The notes: generated by a model from the letters alone, not told the origin. A stretch of 64,000 nt of DNA from Bradyrhizobium sp. (GCF_022844465.1 NZ_JALHLP010000001.1:620001-684000); one strand, 5' to 3'. Shown: positions 7,528 through 15,816, counted from the first letter of the stretch. Made by a program: numbers and translations.

Positions 7528-8099
7528 GTCCGCCCCGTTCCCTCATCCGACGAGCCGCCCGGCAATCGCCGGCGGTCGCCGGGCGCGCGATCCCGGTCGC
7601 CGCCCGCGCGATCCCGCTTGCGCTTGTGGAATACGCGCTCGACATGAAATTCATCGACAAAAGCTGCAATCCACGACGCAATGTCAGGCGGCATCGGAAC
7701 CGTGCCGATGACGTCGCAGCCGCTTTCGAACATGGCCTCCCCCTCGGTCGGGTCGGCCGTTACCTTGGTCAGTTCGAGTTCGGGCCCGCCCTCCTGACGC
7801 CGCAGCGCGACCCAGATTTTCGGTTCGCCATCGGCAAGATTATCGCGGTAACTGGCGGTATCCGAACTGAACAGCTCGATGCTGGCGGAGCCGGCATAGT
7901 AGATCGTCGCATCGGCCTCCGTCGACAGCGCCGTCCACGGCGCCGTCGCCGGCACCTCGTCCAGGATCATCGCCGGCGACCACAGATGGTCGATCCAGGG
8001 ATTGTCGATCGAGCGGTGGCGTATCACGACGCCGACCTCGCGGGAAACTTCGGTCATGGCCAGGCTCGATGCTCCATCCGGTGGCCGATCATGCGACAT
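7524..8099 (-). CDS. DUF3305 domain protein of fdh locus
   Basis: A 191-residue protein with a beta-rich core (EVGVVIRHRSIDNPWIDHLW, WTALSTEADATIYYAGSASIELFSSDTASYRDNL, PKIWVALRR) and an Arg/Asp/Gly-rich tail, matching DUF3305. The ATG at 8099 overlaps the upstream gene by 11 bases; an internal ATG at 8057 (MTEVSREVG) is a possible alternative start. It always accompanies DUF3306 in my knowledge of such loci, suggesting the two act together. No signal peptide or membrane segment is visible, so it is probably cytoplasmic and acts before enzyme export. Function unknown. Confidence 0.87.
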   Translation of the reverse strand: MSHDRPPDGASSLAMTEVSREVGVVIRHRSIDNPWIDHLWSPAMILDEVPATAPWTALSTEADATIYYAGSASIELFSSDTASYRDNLADGEPKIWVALRRQEGGPELELTKVTADPTEGEAMFESGCDVIGTVPMPPDIASWIAAFVDEFHVERVFHKRKRDRAGGDRDRAPGDRRRLPGGSSDEGTGRT

Positions 8100-9108
8100 T
8101 CGCGATCGCCGCCAGCGGCAGCCCCGCGATCAGGTTTTGCGGCTTCATCCGCACGACTTTGTCGGCGCCCATGGCGAGGATGAGGTAAACCGGCCGGTCG
8201 CCGACGCGTTCATCCACCAGCCGCGTATCCTCGAAGTTCAGGCGCATCAGCGCCACGATCCGCTCGGCGACGTTGCGCTCCGGCCGGTCACCGCGCCATA
8301 GCGCATTGCCGATCCGCGTCGCCTCGCTGTCGAGGCCGACGAACCAGCGCCAGTCGCGGTCCTCGATCGAGGGAACTGTCTCGACCTTGACGGCAACGCA
8401 GAGCAGATGACCGATCCAGCGCTCGATCACCCGGCACAACCCGGCCCGTGCCCTCGGGTTGCCGCCGAGATTCATCGCCATCGCGTGCGCGTCCGAACGG
8501 GACCAGTAGGTCCAGGCGTTGTCGTCGTCCATCACGTCCATCTCGCCGAACGCCTTTGGCTGCAGCATCGCCGTCAGCGGAGATGAATGCATGTCCTGGC
8601 GGGCCAGTTGCTCGGCCTCCACCACCTCCGCATCGGCCAACAGCAAGGTGCCGTCGTGCAGGGTCGCCAGCTGGCTGCGATAGAACAATTCGGCTGCACG
8701 CAGCATATAGGGATCCTCGCACCCCTCCAGCGCGTTGCGCAGAATCAAATGGCAAAGCTGCGACAGAAAGATCGGCGGAAGGTCGCCGGCACCCTTGCGG
8801 GCGAGCGCGACATAGACCGCCTCGAGCGAGGGCGCCGCCATCAGCCGGTCGCGGAACTTCATCATGAAGGCCCAGTTTTCGCGCGCGTCGGCGTCGGCGA
8901 GCGCGGCAATTTCACTCTCTGGAACCAGGCGAAGCGGATCGGCCATGAGGCTCGCATGCAGCTGGCGTTCGGGCTCGCAGGCGTCGGCCGGCGGCATCAA
9001 TTCGGGCCGCGCCAGATAGGCCATGATCAGTTCGGGCGTGGCGACGAGGCCGCCGTGATCGGCGCGGCGCGTGAGGTGATGGCCGGAGGCGACCCAGAAC
9101 TCTCTCAT
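8089..9108 (-). CDS. DUF6352 family protein of fdh locus
   Basis: A 339-residue soluble, mostly helical protein beginning MREFWVASGHHLTRRADHGGLVATPELIMAYLARPELMP-like. It has ELFYRSQLATLHDGTLLLADAE and a C-terminal part with MKPQNLIAGLPL. It resembles a family of unknown function (DUF6352 as I recall the name) found in Bradyrhizobium-type formate dehydrogenase loci. Its start overlaps the preceding stop by four bases and its end overlaps DUF3305, so four genes are translationally chained. No cysteine cluster or membrane segment is seen. A helical fold next to a TorD gene could indicate another assembly chaperone, but this is speculation. Confidence 0.75.
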   Translation of the reverse strand: MREFWVASGHHLTRRADHGGLVATPELIMAYLARPELMPPADACEPERQLHASLMADPLRLVPESEIAALADADARENWAFMMKFRDRLMAAPSLEAVYVALARKGAGDLPPIFLSQLCHLILRNALEGCEDPYMLRAAELFYRSQLATLHDGTLLLADAEVVEAEQLARQDMHSSPLTAMLQPKAFGEMDVMDDDNAWTYWSRSDAHAMAMNLGGNPRARAGLCRVIERWIGHLLCVAVKVETVPSIEDRDWRWFVGLDSEATRIGNALWRGDRPERNVAERIVALMRLNFEDTRLVDERVGDRPVYLILAMGADKVVRMKPQNLIAGLPLAAIANVA

Positions 9109-9680
9109 GTGCGATCCCTGGTCATGCGGCCGGCCCCCATCAATCCCAGCAGATCGACCTCCTCGGCCGGTTCGACGTCGCCTTCAAGCTCGTGGAAGGT
9201 AAAGGCGCTGGCATGCGCGTGCAACCGATCCGCGTCGCCCGCCGCCGGCCGCGGCTTCAGGGTACGGAAGCGTTCGCGGATTTCACCGTCTTCGACACTG
9301 CGCTGCACCGCGAGCAGCGTCTGCGGCGCGTGATCGCACAGCGAGGCCGCAAACCCGATCTCCTCCTCGGCGGCAAGGCGCGCGGCATTGGCGTCGGGCG
9401 CGCCGAACTTTTCCATCAACTGGCCGGCGAGACGCGCGATCATCGCCAGCCGTTCCGCTTCCGTCGCTTCGGTGACGACGGCAAGCGTCGACCATCCCAG
9501 GCTATCGATGCCGAGGAAGCCGGAACGCAGCGCCACGCGTTGTTTCTGGCCGAGGGTTGCGGGATCGCGATTCCAGAACACAAACGCGCCGGACACCGCC
9601 CATTCACCGGGCTCCGCCGCCCGCTCGAAGACGAAAGTGTCCGACGGGTCCAGCCTGATCGTGCGCGGAAACTTCAACAT
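9105..9680 (-). CDS. DUF6505 family protein of fdh locus
   Basis: A 191-residue protein. The ATG at 9680 (MLKFPRTIRLDPSDTFVFER) is preferred over an upstream one at 9752 because it has a GAGGCGG site and begins with the conserved-looking core. Features are FPRTIRLDPSDTFVF, GAFVFWNRDPATL, GFLGIDSLGWSTLA and AEEEIGFAASLCDHAPQTLL. I associate it with DUF6505, a family of unknown role in these loci. The frame ends four bases into the DUF6352 gene. The start lies 7 bases after the ligase-like gene stop. No signal peptide is visible, so it is likely cytoplasmic. Confidence 0.72.
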   Translation of the reverse strand: MLKFPRTIRLDPSDTFVFERAAEPGEWAVSGAFVFWNRDPATLGQKQRVALRSGFLGIDSLGWSTLAVVTEATEAERLAMIARLAGQLMEKFGAPDANAARLAAEEEIGFAASLCDHAPQTLLAVQRSVEDGEIRERFRTLKPRPAAGDADRLHAHASAFTFHELEGDVEPAEEVDLLGLMGAGRMTRDRT

Positions 9681-9687
9681 GTCCGCC

Positions 9688-10422
9688 TCATCCGAGTTTC
9701 GGGCCGCGTGCTTGCGGATCATACCAGCTGGCGCTTCGCAGCGCATCCACAAGGCTGCTCCGCTGCGGTGGTCCGCGACCGGCCGGCTGGCTCACCAGGA
9801 GGTCACCGTTGACGTCGATGCCGCGGCGCTCACCGGCCACGGACCGAGGCAGCCGCTCAAGATAGTCGCGCGCAATCGCCTCGAACCCGCGCTCGTTCCA
9901 GAGATCGAACGCAGTCATCAGATGCCGGGTGAAGCTTTCGATGATGGCTTCGGTATCGATCATTTCGAAACCTTCGCTCAGCAGCGACACGCCGGCGGCG
10001 GCCTGCACCTCCCCGACATCAACCATGTCGGCGGCCCGCAGGATGACGCCAAACACCAGCCATGCCGGGACCTCGGTTTCGGCGCATTCCCTGGGCCAGC
10101 CCAGCCGTCCGCCGCCAAGCAACCCCGCGTCGAACCGGATCGCGTCGGGCCAGTCGAAACGGATCTCGCGTTCGGGCGGGCAATGGGCGGCAATCGCGTC
10201 CGCAACGGCGTTCATGCCGGCGAAGAATGCCCGGCGCGCCGACTTCAGCGGCTCGTCCGGCTCCAGTATCACGGCGAATTCGACCAGGTCGTAGCGGCGC
10301 ACCCATACCAGCGTCCCGGCGCCAGCCTGCGGCGCGATCTCGCAGCCATGCGCGAAAGCGTCGCCGAGCTCGCGAAGTGCGACCAAAGTATATCCGGGCG
10401 GTAGGTCGAGGGTCTTTTCCAT
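9688..10422 (-). CDS. biotin/lipoate-protein ligase-like protein, degenerate catalytic motifs
   Basis: A 244-residue protein and first gene of the minus-strand fdh series. Residues about 30-120 follow the BirA/LplA fold order: GAGTLVWVRR, LVEFAVILEPDEPLKSARR, FFAGMNAVADAIAAH, then RFDWPDAIRFDAGLLGGGRLG. The last string aligns with the KWPND-to-RKLAG region of biotin ligases, but the catalytic lysine position reads aspartate (FDWPDAI), and the GRGRxGR adenylate loop is not recognisable. It may therefore bind a ligand or partner without ligating biotin or lipoate. It is divergent from the Fe-S protein gene at 10625, sharing a roughly 200-base upstream region. Confidence 0.75.
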   Translation of the reverse strand: MEKTLDLPPGYTLVALRELGDAFAHGCEIAPQAGAGTLVWVRRYDLVEFAVILEPDEPLKSARRAFFAGMNAVADAIAAHCPPEREIRFDWPDAIRFDAGLLGGGRLGWPRECAETEVPAWLVFGVILRAADMVDVGEVQAAAGVSLLSEGFEMIDTEAIIESFTRHLMTAFDLWNERGFEAIARDYLERLPRSVAGERRGIDVNGDLLVSQPAGRGPPQRSSLVDALRSASWYDPQARGPKLG

Positions 10423-10498
10423 GTCCTCAATTCACGCGATCGCGGTCAAATGGACCCAGCAAAGGGTCACGGGCCGCCGTGCGATGTCGACCCGCGCC

Positions 10499-10518
10499 GG
10501 CCGCTCGCGAGAGCGGCC
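10499..10518 (+). other. perfect 8-bp hairpin in divergent upstream region
   Basis: GGCCGCTC-GCGA-GAGCGGCC followed by TTTC lies between the two divergent fdh-locus genes. The stem is perfect with a 4-base loop. The T-run is only three bases, so it is a weak terminator at best; it could be a leader hairpin of the plus-strand transcript. Confidence 0.4.
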
Positions 10519-10597
10519 TTTCAGCCTTGCAGTTCCTGGTCCGAGCGGTTACCGCAGAACCGTGGGGCGAAGCAACCGCCCGCTTGGTCAAGCGACT

Positions 10598-10623
10598 TCA
10601 GGATACCATTTCAGGATACCATT
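10598..10623 (+). repeat. tandem 13-bp duplication at ribosome-binding site
   Basis: TCAGGATACCATT occurs twice with no gap and ends one base before the ATG of the Fe-S protein gene at 10625. Each copy carries an AGGA, so the duplication gives two Shine-Dalgarno-like sites, one about 10 and one about 23 bases from the start. Only the nearer is well placed. Confidence 0.8.
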
Positions 10624-10624
10624 A

Positions 10625-12661
10625 ATGAGTGCGCCGGCGTCTCATCTCCTGATCTGCAGCTGTGAGAAGACCATGCCGCTCGATGAGGCGGCGATCGGCC
10701 GCGGCTGCACGGCGCGCATCACCCAGGCGAACCAGCTCTGCGGCCTCGACCTCGACCGGTTCAGGCAGGCGCTCGCCGACGGCGCGCCAATCACCGTCGC
10801 CTGCACCCAGGAAGCGCCGCTGTTTCGCGAAATCGCGGAAGATTTCCCGCAAGCCCAGCTCACTTTCGTCAACATCCGCGAGACCGGTGGCTGGTCCAGG
10901 GATGCCGCCGCAGCCGGTCCGAAGGCTGCGGCGCTGATTGCCGCGGCGGGCGAGGAAATGCCGCCGATCTCGCCGGTGACGCTCGAGAGCCGCGGCGTCG
11001 CGCTGATCTACGGCCGCGACGAGGTCGCCATCGAGGCGGCGCAGCGGCTCGCCGATCGTCTTGACATCACCGTGCTGCTGACTAGGCCGGGCGATATCGC
11101 CCCACGGCGGACGAACGAGTTTCCGGTTCTCAAGGGCACGATCCGCAACGCCCGCGGACATCTCGGGCAGTTCGAGCTTGCCATCGACGACTACGCGCTG
11201 CCCTCGCCGTCCTCGCGCGCGAAGCTGGTGTTCGGGGCTTCGCGCGACGGCGCCACCTCGACCTGCGACCTGATCCTCGATCTCGCAGGTGGCAATCCGC
11301 TGTTTCCCGCCCATGAATTGCGTCCAGGCTACCTGCGCGCCGACCCCCGCGACAAGGCCGCGGTCGAGCGCGCGATCGCCGACGCCGGCGGCATGGTCGG
11401 CACCTTCGACAAGCCGCGCTTCATCCATTTCGAGGAAGCGCTCTGCGCCCACTCGCGCTCCTCGATCACCGGCTGCACGCGCTGTCTCGACCTGTGTCCG
11501 ACCGGCGCGATCACCCCGAACGGGAATTCGGTTGCGATCGACGCCAATGTCTGCGCCGGCTGCGGTTCCTGCGCATCGGTCTGCCCGACCGGCGCGGCGT
11601 CCTACGCGCTGCCGGGCGCGGACGCCCTGATGCGCCGGCTGCGGACGCTGCTCGCGACCTATCGCAAGGCCGGCGGGAGTGATGCCATCGTCATGTTTCA
11701 CGACGGCGAGCACGGCGAAGAGATCATCGATGCGCTGGCGCGGTTCGGCGCCGGCCTGCCGGCCAATGTGCTGCCGCTGCGCGTCAACGAGGTGACGCAG
11801 CTCGGGCCGGAGCTGATGGCGGCGGCGTTCGCCTTTGGCGGCGCCGGCGTCGCGGTTGTGACCCGCGCGAGGCCTCGCCACGACATCACGGCGCTTGCCC
11901 GCGCCGTCGAGACCACCGATCGCATCGTGACAGCGCTCGGCTTCGGTGCCGGCCTGGTGCGGACCATCGAGACCGACGATCCGGATCAGTTGCGCGCCAT
12001 GCTCGACGCTGCGCCGCGCGGCCTCGCCACGCAAAGGCCGGCCGGCTTTGTGCCGCGGGGCGCCAAGCGCGGCGTGCTCGAAACCACGTTTCGCGAGCTT
12101 CATCTCGCCGCGCCCGCGCCCGTCGACATGGTCCCGCTGGCGGCCGGTGCGCCGTTCGGCGGGGTGAAGCTTGATGTCGAGGGATGCACGCTCTGTCATG
12201 CCTGCGTCACCGCCTGCCCGACCGGGGCGCTGTCGGACAATCCCGACCGGGCGATGCTGCGCTTTTCCGAAAGCCTCTGCGTGCAGTGCGGATTGTGCGA
12301 ATCCACCTGCCCCGAAAAGGTCATTGCGGTCGAGCCACGGCTGGATTTCCAGGCCTGGAACACGCCGCTGCGCGTGCTCAAGGAAGAAGAGCCGTTCGAT
12401 TGCATCGCCTGCGGCAAGCCGTTCGGCACCAGAAGTTCGATCGAGCGCGTGCTGGCCAAGCTCGGCGAGAAGCACTGGATGTTCCAGGGCGCCAACGCCA
12501 AGCGTCTGGACGTCATCAAGATGTGCGCGGATTGCCGCGTCGAGGCCGTGGTGAACGAGAGCTTCGACCCGCACGCGGCGCAGCAGCGTCCGCCCGTGAT
12601 GTCGACGGAAGATTACCTGCGCGCCCGCGAAACCAAGAAGGGCGATCCGCTCGGATCGTAA
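10625..12661 (+). CDS. poly-ferredoxin-type 4Fe-4S protein of fdh locus
   Basis: A 678-residue cytoplasmic protein; the ATG at 10625 is chosen because the longer open frame upstream encodes no conserved-looking sequence. Two paired ferredoxin modules are present: CTRCLDLCP (284-291) with CAGCGSCASVCP (310-321), and CTLCHACVTACP (521-532) with CVQCGLCESTCP (552-563). Extra cysteines lie at the N-terminus (LLICSCEKTM, C11/C13) and C-terminus (C593/C596, C634/C637). The layout recalls HdrA-like electron carriers. It is divergent from the fdh accessory operon and followed after 7 bases by an Mrp ATPase. Likely role: electron transfer or Fe-S supply for formate dehydrogenase; partner unknown. Confidence 0.85.
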   Translation: MSAPASHLLICSCEKTMPLDEAAIGRGCTARITQANQLCGLDLDRFRQALADGAPITVACTQEAPLFREIAEDFPQAQLTFVNIRETGGWSRDAAAAGPKAAALIAAAGEEMPPISPVTLESRGVALIYGRDEVAIEAAQRLADRLDITVLLTRPGDIAPRRTNEFPVLKGTIRNARGHLGQFELAIDDYALPSPSSRAKLVFGASRDGATSTCDLILDLAGGNPLFPAHELRPGYLRADPRDKAAVERAIADAGGMVGTFDKPRFIHFEEALCAHSRSSITGCTRCLDLCPTGAITPNGNSVAIDANVCAGCGSCASVCPTGAASYALPGADALMRRLRTLLATYRKAGGSDAIVMFHDGEHGEEIIDALARFGAGLPANVLPLRVNEVTQLGPELMAAAFAFGGAGVAVVTRARPRHDITALARAVETTDRIVTALGFGAGLVRTIETDDPDQLRAMLDAAPRGLATQRPAGFVPRGAKRGVLETTFRELHLAAPAPVDMVPLAAGAPFGGVKLDVEGCTLCHACVTACPTGALSDNPDRAMLRFSESLCVQCGLCESTCPEKVIAVEPRLDFQAWNTPLRVLKEEEPFDCIACGKPFGTRSSIERVLAKLGEKHWMFQGANAKRLDVIKMCADCRVEAVVNESFDPHAAQQRPPVMSTEDYLRARETKKGDPLGS

Positions 12662-12668
12662 GCAGCCT

Positions 12669-13517
12669 GTGGTGGTCACCCCCGATATCAAGGCGCGCGC
12701 GACGTCAAGGGCTGCCGGCATTCCCGGCGTCAAGCACCTGGTCGCGGTTGCCTCAGGCAAGGGCGGCGTCGGCAAGTCCACCACCTCCTGCAACCTCGCG
12801 CTCGGCTTTGCGGCGCTGGGACTGAAGACCGGCATCCTCGATGCCGACATCTACGGCCCGTCGCAACCAAAACTGTTCGGATTGCGCGGCAAGCCGCGGC
12901 AGCTCGGGCCACGGATGCTGGAGCCGATGGAGCGCTTCGGCGTCAAGCTGATGTCGATCGGTTTCCTGGTCGAGGAAGACAACGCCATGATCTGGCGCGG
13001 ACCGATGGTCATCTCCGCGATCACGCAGATGCTGCGCGAAGTGGCGTGGCAGGATCTCGATATTCTTGTCGTCGATCTTCCGCCCGGCACCGGCGACGCG
13101 CAATTGACCATGGCCCAGCAGGCGCCGCTTTCCGGCGCGATCATCGTCTCGACCCCGCAGGACATCGCCTTGATCGACGCGCGCCGCGGCATTGCGATGT
13201 TCGAGAAGGTGAGCATACCGATCCTGGGCTTGATCGAAAACATGTCACACTTCTGCTGCCCAACCTGCAACCACGTGACGCCGATCTTCGGCCACGGCGG
13301 CGCGCGGTCGGAAGCCGAGCGCCGCGGCATTCCGTTTCTCGGCGAGATTCCGCTCGACATGCAGATACGCCAGACCTCCGACGACGGCCGCCCGATTGTC
13401 GCGGTCGAACCCGACGGAGTCCACGCCAGGCATTACATCGCGATCGCACGCGAAATCTGGGCGTCGATCGTGACCGGCGCGGCGCACCGGCCGCCGCCGC
13501 GCATCGTCATCGAGTAG
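12669..13517 (+). CDS. Mrp/NBP35-type P-loop ATPase, Fe-S carrier, no DUF59 domain
   Basis: A 282-residue ATPase starting with GTG. The Walker A motif with deviant lysine is GKGGVGKST at 30-38, switch regions are LDADIYGPSQPKLFG (58 on) and LVVDLPPGTGDAQLT (133 on), and the cluster-binding CxxC is C197/C200 in HFCCPTCNH. This is the ApbC/Mrp/NBP35 group that carries [4Fe-4S] clusters to apoproteins. Typical bacterial Mrp is about 360 residues with an N-terminal MIP18/DUF59 domain, which is absent here. It follows a poly-Fe-S protein by 7 bases, so it is probably a dedicated cluster carrier for this locus. A Shine-Dalgarno is not obvious. Confidence 0.92.
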   Translation: MVVTPDIKARATSRAAGIPGVKHLVAVASGKGGVGKSTTSCNLALGFAALGLKTGILDADIYGPSQPKLFGLRGKPRQLGPRMLEPMERFGVKLMSIGFLVEEDNAMIWRGPMVISAITQMLREVAWQDLDILVVDLPPGTGDAQLTMAQQAPLSGAIIVSTPQDIALIDARRGIAMFEKVSIPILGLIENMSHFCCPTCNHVTPIFGHGGARSEAERRGIPFLGEIPLDMQIRQTSDDGRPIVAVEPDGVHARHYIAIAREIWASIVTGAAHRPPPRIVIE

Positions 13518-13858
13518 GCGTTACGCCCCGGCGACCGGCAGGCTGGCGGCGGCGATGGCGACGATTTGGGCCAGCCGGCGCCCGATCCGGGACGACGCGG
13601 TGCGCAGCAATGAACGAACCTGCCGCATCTCACTCTTCCATGCGCGCCGGGACAAAGACTGCTTCAAGAAGCCGGCGCTGCAGGCAAAATGGGCTCCCAG
13701 GGCAGCCACGTCGAGATCGGGGAGAAAATAGCAACGCGCGCGTCGCGTGGACATCGATCGGCAGTGGATTCGTTGCCGCGATCGGCCCGGCGGCGGATGA
13801 AATTTTCTCCGACGCTTCCGCGGCCAGAGCCGGGCTTTTCGGGCCTGACGTTCCCGGC
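13518..13858. other. gene-poor gap, no assignable gene
   Basis: A stretch of 341 bases between the Mrp gene and the convergent hydrolase gene. A minus-strand frame at 13521-13862 encodes a basic 113-residue product ending AQIVAIAAASLPVAGA, but it overlaps the hydrolase end, has no recognisable domain and no clear ribosome site. It could be a degraded small gene. No strong hairpin with a T-run was seen. Confidence 0.4.
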
Positions 13859-14740
13859 TCAAGCCCCGCCCTGCGCCGCCCGCGGCGTACCGAGAAAGCC
13901 GCGTAGCGACGCCAGCACTTCATCCAGCCGGTCATGATGAAGCCAATGGCCGGCGCCCGCGACCTTCACCAGTTCGGCTTGCCGAAAATGGGCCAGCAGG
14001 CCGGCGGCCTCCGGGTCGGGAAGAAAGCTTTCGTCGCCCCACATCAACAGCGTCGGGCAGGCGATGCGCGACCACAGCGCGATATAGTCGTTCCGCGACA
14101 GCCGATAGGGCGCCCTCGCCCGCTGGCGGTGGTCAAACTTCCAGCGATAGAGGCCGTCGGGATGCCGCCGAACGCCGTGGCGGGCCAGGTGAAGCGCTTG
14201 CGCCGGCGTCAGCCGCTTGTTGCGCGCCGCAAGCCGCTCTGCCGCCTCCTCGATGGTCCGGAAGGCCCTGGGCTCGTGCTTTGCGATGCGATCGAGCTGG
14301 TCGATCCATCGCGACATCTGTTCGGCGATCGGCGCGGGTTTCGGGTCCGACAGGAATGCGCCATCCAGCACCGCCAGGCGCGACACCTGGTCCGGGTAGG
14401 TTCCGGCGCAGGCCAGCGCGACCATTCCCCCCATCGAATGGCCGACGACGGCGGCATCCCCGAGCCCCGCCAAACGCATCAGGCGCGTGAGATCGTAGAC
14501 ATTGTCGGAAAGGCCGTAACTGCTGCCTTTCGCCCATTCTGAATCGCCGTGCCCGCGCAGATCGGGGGCGATGACGTGGAAATGCGGCTGCAATTGTCGC
14601 GCGATCGCATCCCAGGTGCGGCAGTGATCGAGCCCGCCATGAACCAGGATAAGGGGCGGCGCGGCCTCGTTGCCCCAATCGGCATAGTGCAGCCGCAGCC
14701 CCTGGGACTCGTAGAAGCGGTCTGCCGGTTCGGCCATCAT
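13859..14740 (-). CDS. alpha/beta hydrolase
   Basis: A 293-residue alpha/beta-hydrolase-fold protein. Start at the paired ATGATG (14740 or 14737), because upstream sequence lacks conserved features. Visible elements: oxyanion HGG in LILVHGGLDHC, APDLRGHGDSE, nucleophile Ser in VVGHSMGGM, a likely acid Asp in WGDESFLPDPE, and catalytic His in GAGHWLHHD. The cap domain (SRWIDQLDRIAKHEPRAFRT) is Arg/Lys-rich. Substrate cannot be predicted; esters, lactones or C-C bonds are possible. It lies 26 bases downstream of the 2-hydroxyacid dehydrogenase gene in the same direction, so the two may share a transcript. Confidence 0.88.
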   Translation of the reverse strand: MMAEPADRFYESQGLRLHYADWGNEAAPPLILVHGGLDHCRTWDAIARQLQPHFHVIAPDLRGHGDSEWAKGSSYGLSDNVYDLTRLMRLAGLGDAAVVGHSMGGMVALACAGTYPDQVSRLAVLDGAFLSDPKPAPIAEQMSRWIDQLDRIAKHEPRAFRTIEEAAERLAARNKRLTPAQALHLARHGVRRHPDGLYRWKFDHRQRARAPYRLSRNDYIALWSRIACPTLLMWGDESFLPDPEAAGLLAHFRQAELVKVAGAGHWLHHDRLDEVLASLRGFLGTPRAAQGGA

Positions 14741-14766
14741 GGCATTTCTCTTGCGGAGGTGACGGC

Positions 14767-15816
14767 CTATTTCGGCGCAAATCCGAACGCGCGCTCGAAG
14801 CGCTTCGCATAGGCCGGCCACACCTCGGGATTGACGATGCGCGGCGGGCGCTTGCCGTCGAGCGCGTCGAGAATCTGTTCGGCCGCGATTCTGCCCATAT
14901 TCACCCGCGCTTCCCTTGTGACGCCGGCGGTGTGCGGGCTCGCCAGCACGTTGTCGAACTGCAGCAGCGGATGGTCCGGCGGCGGCGGCTCCTTGTCCCA
15001 GACGTCGAGGCCGGCGCCCGCGATCCGCTTGTCGCGCAACGCGTCATAGAGCGCCACCTCGTCATGAATGAAACCGCGCGCGGTGGTGATGAAGAACGCG
15101 TGCGGCTGCATCAGCGCGAATTCGCGAGCGCTGATCATGCGACGGTTGTCCTTGGTCAGGGGACAGGAGATCGAGACAAAATCCGAGCGGCGCATCAGGT
15201 CGTCGAGTTCGACCTTCTCGCCGCCCCGCGCCGCCATTTCCTCGGCGCTCAGGTAAGGGTCGTAGGCGATCACCTTCATGCGCAGCAGGCCATGGCACAG
15301 CTCGGCGATGCGGCGGCCGACATTGCCGAGGCCGACGATGCCGATGGTCTTGCCCTGCGCCTCGTTGCCGATCAGCGCGTTGCGATCAACATTGGCCTGG
15401 CGCCGCAACGCGCGGTCGGATTCGAGAATGCGCTTGGACAGCGTCAGCAGCATGCCGAGCGCATGTTCGGCGACCGAATTGGCGTTGCCGCCGGATTGGT
15501 TGACGACCAGCACCCCCGCCGCCGTGCAGGCGTCGACGTCGACAGGGTCGAAGCCCGCGCCGTTCGAGGAGACGATCAAGAGGTTCGGCGCGCGCCGCAA
15601 CAGGTCGGCGTCGGCGTGGAAATGCCGGGCGATCTCGTCGCGCGCCGCCCCGATCTGGTAGGCATGCGCCGCCGCCAGGATCGGCGCTGCGACCGTATCG
15701 GGGCTGTCATTCTCGAGCCGGTCAAGCCGCACGTCCGGGCGCGCCTTGAGGATATCGACATAGATCTCATGGGCCAGGTATTTCACGTAGAAAACGCGCT
15801 TGTTGTTGACGCTCAT
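14767..15816 (-). CDS. D-2-hydroxyacid dehydrogenase (SerA-like)
   Basis: A 349-residue NAD(P)-dependent oxidoreductase of the D-isomer 2-hydroxyacid dehydrogenase family. Start MSVNNKRVFYV at 15816 preferred; an in-frame ATG at 15888 would add a non-conserved extension. Rossmann motif GIVGLGNVGRRIAE, the catalytic Arg in TTARGFIHD, the acid in GLDVWDKEPPPPDHPL and the catalytic His in ASPHTAGVT are present. There is no C-terminal ACT or ASB domain, so it is not a full regulated SerA. It is divergent from a two-subunit ThDP enzyme across 156 bases, suggesting a shared pathway that converts an oxo- and a hydroxyacid. Substrate unknown. Confidence 0.88.
   Translation of the reverse strand: MSVNNKRVFYVKYLAHEIYVDILKARPDVRLDRLENDSPDTVAAPILAAAHAYQIGAARDEIARHFHADADLLRRAPNLLIVSSNGAGFDPVDVDACTAAGVLVVNQSGGNANSVAEHALGMLLTLSKRILESDRALRRQANVDRNALIGNEAQGKTIGIVGLGNVGRRIAELCHGLLRMKVIAYDPYLSAEEMAARGGEKVELDDLMRRSDFVSISCPLTKDNRRMISAREFALMQPHAFFITTARGFIHDEVALYDALRDKRIAGAGLDVWDKEPPPPDHPLLQFDNVLASPHTAGVTREARVNMGRIAAEQILDALDGKRPPRIVNPEVWPAYAKRFERAFGFAPK

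Noticed and set aside
10622..12850. Long minus-strand open frame (742 codons) opposite the poly-ferredoxin gene
   Set aside because: Sense strand carries four ferredoxin motifs in order; the antisense product has no recognisable features.
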